Program-made: the position numbers and the translations under genes
Notes under the pieces: model-generated
Told to the model about the DNA's origin: nothing
Seen by the model: only the letters and a program-made list of their open reading frames with translations
Database searches by the model: none
Assembly: GCF_958979055.1 (NCBI RefSeq)
Contig: NC_084898.1
Span: 2,304,001 to 2,368,000 of the forward strand
Direction: 5' to 3'
Length of the DNA stretch: 64,000 bases
DNA from: Alnus glutinosa
Taxonomy: Eukaryota > Streptophyta > Magnoliopsida > Fagales > Betulaceae
Part shown: positions 59,452 through 64,000 of the stretch, piece after piece
Numbering within the stretch: the first letter of the stretch is position 1
How the letters are laid out: each line of letters begins with the position of its first letter

Positions 59452-61015
59452 TAATAAAAAAATAAATATTACCCAAACATGTCCTAAACTTTTATTGCCA
59501 CAATAGGCCAAGAGGGTGCAAAGACCCAGACAAACACGTGGCATGATTTGTTATGGACGGCTATGTAAATACTTATTACATTGTCTAATCCACAGGGTTA
59601 AAGAAGAAAAAATAAAATAAAAAAGTAATTATAACAAAATTGATAATGCTAAATCTGCACATAAAGCATTAAGAAGTTGCTTAAACTCAAAAGTTAACTG
59701 AGATTAACACCACGCTCCAATTAGAATTTAAAGAGTCTTGTCAAATGTCAATCACACTCAATCAAACAAAAAGAAGAATTATAACTTTGATTGAATTTTT
59801 CAACAACAAAAAAATAAGCCATAACATGTGATTATACAATTTCTAATGACTACCCAAAGAACAAAAAATAATATCTAATGATTTTAGTTGCTGCATTCAT
59901 TTTCTAATAGGAAATTAGAAGTTTTCCTTTTAACTATTTTAGAGATTTTTTTTTTTTTTTTTTTTCAATTAAGTTTGTTGAATATTTTTATAATTAAGTA
60001 TATTAAATTGATATACGTTCATTTTTAAAAAGTATGTGATAATTACATAAAGGTAGATATTAATTTACCATATTGAAAAAAAAAAAAAATTGTTGCATGT
60101 CATGCTTATGTTAGGGCTGACAATTTTTTACATGACTTGTAAATTCACCACACGATATAAAGGCTGATAATTTTTTATATGACCAGTAAACCCGATATGA
60201 CCTCAACACGAGATTAACGAATTAATGTTGAATAATCTAACTTATTTAATTAAATGAATCAGATTATGATTGATATATATACTCTTATACATATGCTTTA
60301 ACCCAACCTTGACACGCGAACACGAATTTACACTTAGGGCTATAATCGAGTCAAACTGAGTTCGAAGTTATCACCAAACTAGATAATCTGTTCATTTATT
60401 TTTCGAACAACTCGAACTTGCTCACAAACTATCCAATTAATTTTGTCATTTCATATATAAAGTAAATTTCGTGATTGTTTAATTATTTAATTATGATTAA
60501 GATTTATGTTAAAGATTTATTGTTTGAGTAAGAAATTAACATAAATCTTAAATAATATAACCTCAATTTTATATCTTTATCTTATAGTATATGTATACAT
60601 TCATACACACACATGTACATATATATATATATATATAAACAAGCTCACTCATATACACACAAAGACACATTTATTTATATCTATATCTAGACTCAAAATT
60701 ACAATAATTCAACTTATATATATATATATATTAATTACAAATAACATTTTTTTACTGTTATTATTTTTAAATACTTAACATGTTCTTAACAAATAATAAA
60801 AATTAAAGTTAGACGAGCTTATACAAGCCGAGCTTAAATTTATACTAGCTTAAATTTTTTGTTCATTTAATAAACAAATTGATTTTGAGTCGAATTCAAG
60901 CATGTTCATAGTAGCTCTGCTCAGTTGGAGCCATTTTTTTTTTTTTTCTTATTGAAGAAAATGGAAAAAAAATAAATAAATAAAAAATTGAGACGTATCA
61001 ACTGCTAAATAAAAT
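57191..61015. other. Long AT-rich intergenic region
   Basis: 57950-58400 is somewhat less AT-rich but has no recognisable product. 58570-58830 is another member of the dispersed CCACAT-type repeat. Short AT runs occur at about 59047, 59429, 60617 and 60714. No gene is supported. Confidence 0.4.
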
Positions 61016-61441
61016 ATGAGTAAACAAAAAAAAGATAAAGAAAACAACGAATGTCTTCTCAAAGTCGCAATCGGAACCGATAGAAAGAAAGTTCAATGCA
61101 AAGGAAAAGCAAAGGCTCTCAACGTCAAACGGTACAGACAGACAAGAAGGCATAAAAAGCCTCCCTTCCCCTCCCTCTGGCCTCTTCCTCTTCTCCTTTT
61201 CCTTTTTTTTTGTTTACTTTCCTTGTCTTGTATGCTAGTAGTAGTGACAGTAATGGCGGTCTTGTGGTGGTGATTATAGCACTGGTGGCGTGGTTGGTGG
61301 GAGAGAATAAATGCTGGGTTTGAGAGAGCAGAGACCCTACACGGTGCTTATGAGTTATGAGGAAGAGAGAGACAGAGAGAGAGAGGGAGAGAGACAGATT
61401 TCTTCATGTTTGATGCATATCATTGTGAAAAAAGAAAGTTT

Positions 61442-61472
<31 letters not shown>

Positions 61473-62021
61473 TGAACATGCACGTGGTACAGCTTCAGCT
61501 GGTGCCAACCGCTAAGTACATGGGTTTTTAAAAGCCGTTTGTATTAAATTTGGCTCACCTGCTTCCTTTCCAGCCGAGACAAACAGTCACCATTTCCACA
61601 CATTCACTCCCATGCTTGCTTGCCCCTCCATTCTCTTTTTCTCTTTTTCTCTCTTTCTCTTTCTCTCACTTACCAAGCTTAGATTTTGCTACGTGGGTTC
61701 GGCCCCAGAGAAGAAGAAGACCCAGATCTTTGTTGTTCAGGCTTGAGAGAGAGAACCCAGAAGCAGAGGAAGATGTTATTATAGGTACTTGCATTTCAAA
61801 ATTTTTGCTTGAATAAATGTGTTCATATTTTCGGGGGTTTTTTCTTCAATTTCAGTGAAGAAAGATGTTGTTGTTTGGTCATGATCGTGATGTTGTGTTT
61901 CTCATTCTCAAAAGATCGTTACATTCAGTAGCTAGAAAGCCCAGATCTTGTCTAAGTTGGATCCAACTATCATAATGCCAAACGGATAGACTCTTTCAAT
62001 TACCAGCCCAGTGTTGCGAGC
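61016..62021 (+). promoter_or_regulatory. Upstream region and probable 5' UTR of the receptor kinase gene
   Basis: It contains GA-rich tracts (61365-61395 and 61447-61471) and a CT-rich stretch (61619-61670), common in plant promoters and leaders and possible targets of GAGA-binding BPC factors. GT at 61785 and AG at 61854-61855 could bound a 71-bp leader intron, but this is unproven. Confidence 0.45.
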
Positions 62022-64000
62022 ATGAGAAGACTCTATCAATTCCGTCTTTCTCATGCTCTTTTGTGCTTTCTTTCTTGCTTTCTTGGAATTGCTACAGTTT
62101 TGCCGCTAACTGAGAAAGAGATTTTGCTTCAGTTCAAGGGAAACATTTCCATTGATCCAAACAATAGCTTAAGTTCATGGGTTTCGAGTGGGGATCCTTG
62201 CCAAAATTACAGTGGTGTGTCCTGTAACTCAGCTGGATTCGTTGAAAGGATTGTGTTGTGGAACAGAAGTCTTGCGGGGGTATTATCCCCGGCCTTATCC
62301 GGTTTGAAGTATTTGAGGATTTTAACATTGTTTGGAAATCAATTTTCTGGTAATATCCCACAAGAATATGCTGACATTCAGACATTGTGGAAGATCAATT
62401 TGAGTTCCAATGCGTTATCCGGGTCAATCCCAGAGTTTATTGGTGATTTGCCAAGCATTCGGTTTCTAGATTTGTCAAGGAATGGTTTTACTGGGGAGAT
62501 ACCATCAGCTTTATTCAAGTATTGTAATAAAACCAAGTATGTTTCTCTGTCTCAGAACAATCTTTCGGGTTCTATTCCTGTATCAATTGTGAATTGCATG
62601 AATCTTCAAGGGTTTGACTTCTCTTTCAACAATCTCAGTGGTGGCATTCCTTCGGGTGTTTGTGATATTCCAATGTTAGAGTATCTAATTTTAAGAAGCA
62701 ATCTGCTTTCAGGAAGTGTTCAAGATCAGATTTCAGCATGCCAAAGACTGAAAATTTTGGACCTCGGTAGCAACTTGTTTTCTGGGCTGGCACCATTTGG
62801 CAGTCTTGGATCGAAAAATCTTTCTTTATTCAATGTATCTCATAATGGGTTTTCTGGGGAGATTCCTGAGATGACAACATGCAGTGAGAAAATGGAGTTT
62901 CTGGATGCTTCAGCAAATAATTTGGATGGGGAAATTCCACTGACCATTACAAATTGTAGAAGTCTCAAGGTTTTGGACTTGGGGTTTAACAGGCTGAATG
63001 GGAGTATCCCAGTAGAAATTGGAAGCATGGGGATGCTATTGGTGATTAGATTGGGTAATAATTCGATAGGTGGGACGATTCCGAAGGAGTTTGGAAGCAT
63101 TGAGCTGCTTCAGGTTCTGGATTTGCACAATCTCAAACTTGTTGGCGAAATTCCCGACGATATAAGCAATTGCAGGCTTCTTCGTGAGCTGTGAGTTCGT
63201 TCAATCACCCTTTTAAATTATTCTACATTCAAATCAAACTGCTTTGACTCAAACCTGAGAAAAATGCTAATATGTTTCTGCAGGGATGTTTCTGGGAATG
63301 CTCTAGGGGGGGAAATTCCTGATACCCTTGACAACATGACTAACCTGGAAGTCCTTGACCTACATCAAAACCAACTCAATGGGAGCATCCCTCCAAGCCT
63401 AGGAATCATTTCAAAACTCCAATTTTTCGATTTGTCACATAATTTGATTTCTGGACCAATCCCCTCTTCTTTTGGAAATCTTACAATGTTAACTCATTTG
63501 AATGTCTCCTACAACAACCTCTCAGGCACCATTCCTTCAACTATCCAGAGTTTTGGTCCATTTGCATTTTTTAACAATCCCCTGCTCTGTGGGCCCCCCT
63601 TGGACACATCTTGTTCAGCAAATGGCAGAAGGACGAGTTCCACGCCAAGGAAAACAAAGGTGCTAAGCAATTCTGTCATTGTCGCAATTATTGCTGCTGC
63701 TTTGATCCTTGTTGGGGTTTGTGTAGTATCTATCATGAACATCAGGGCTCGCAGTAGGAGAAGAGTTGATGAAGCAATGGTTGTTGAGAGCACACCACTA
63801 GGTTCAACAGAATCAAATGTAATAATTGGGAAGCTGGTTCTCTTCAGCAAAAGTTTGCCCTCCAAGTATGAAGACTGGGAAGCTGGCACCAAAGCTTTGC
63901 TTGACAAGGAGTGTCTGATCGGTGGTGGGTCGATTGGTATGGTCTACAGGACTAATTTTGAAGGTGGGATATCAATTGCGGTGAAGAAGCTTGACACTCT
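62022..64000 (+). CDS. Leucine-rich-repeat receptor-like kinase (At1g12460 type), 3' partial
   Basis: Exon 1 is 62022-63190 and exon 2 runs from 63284 past the window end. The intron (63191-63283) is GT-AG, and codon 390 is split CT/G. The 628 visible residues show a signal peptide (1 to about 28), an LRR N-cap with paired cysteines (GDPCQNYSGVSCNSAG), about 19 plant-type LRRs with LxGxIP motifs, a C-cap (NNPLLCGPPLDTSC), one membrane helix (about 520-541), and a juxtamembrane segment (LVLFSKSLPSKYEDWEAGTK) ahead of the kinase. The kinase begins at about residue 600 with the glycine loop GGGSIGMVYR and the ATP-binding lysine in IAVKK, where the window stops. The match to Arabidopsis At1g12460 is strong over the whole length, including the juxtamembrane stretch. 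It would sit in the plasma membrane as a receptor whose ligand is unknown. The remaining kinase domain is not visible. Confidence 0.95.

Noticed and set aside
61016..61273. Open frame upstream of the receptor kinase
   Set aside because: Lys-rich then Leu/Pro-rich translation of simple sequence in the promoter/leader region; no family match.

Overview
The window is nuclear DNA of a flowering plant. It has spliced genes with GT-AG introns, plastid-targeted proteins, an Arabidopsis At1g12460-type receptor kinase, a plant L1 LINE, non-autonomous DNA transposons and many AT, GA and poly(A) tracts. The low gene density and the repeat load suggest a woody rosid, but that placement is inference. All gene models below were built by eye from splice signals and reading frames.

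Layout. 1-4813 is a decayed L1 LINE (ORF1 and ORF2). It stops abruptly at a block (4814-5860) that is a second copy of sequence found inside an intron of the BASS gene (40481-41230). 5.9-14.7 kb holds locally duplicated intergenic blocks, two TIR transposons with GC-rich palindromic cores, a relic of a DC1 gene, a minus-strand retroposon, a TRIM and MITEs. 15495-17012 is DC1-domain gene A, cut short by a nonsense codon. It is followed by a duplicated copy of the last exon of the BASS gene (18271-18333). 20310-23933 (minus) is a four-exon Ycf49-like (DUF2499) plastid gene. 24-33.9 kb is repeats, including the second copy of the 6-10 kb block. 33965-35923 is DC1 gene B. 38034-44653 (minus) is an eight-exon BASS5/6-type plastid transporter. 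50616-54245 (plus) is a four-exon VTT/SNARE-associated Golgi-type membrane protein. 62022 to the window end is the first part of a leucine-rich-repeat receptor kinase.

The genes do not form an operon. Ycf49-like, BASS and VTT neighbours resemble an Arabidopsis chromosome 4 cluster (from memory: At4g22830, At4g22840, At4g22850), so this looks like an ancient gene neighbourhood into which DC1 genes and repeats have been inserted and locally duplicated. The duplications are useful because several transposons lie in one copy while the other copy keeps the unfilled site, so those insertions can be polarised within the window. The most unusual structures are three TIR elements with unrelated ends but the same GGTGGCC/GGCCACC palindromic core, and two genes that carry decayed copies of their own exon or splice-site sequence inside an intron.
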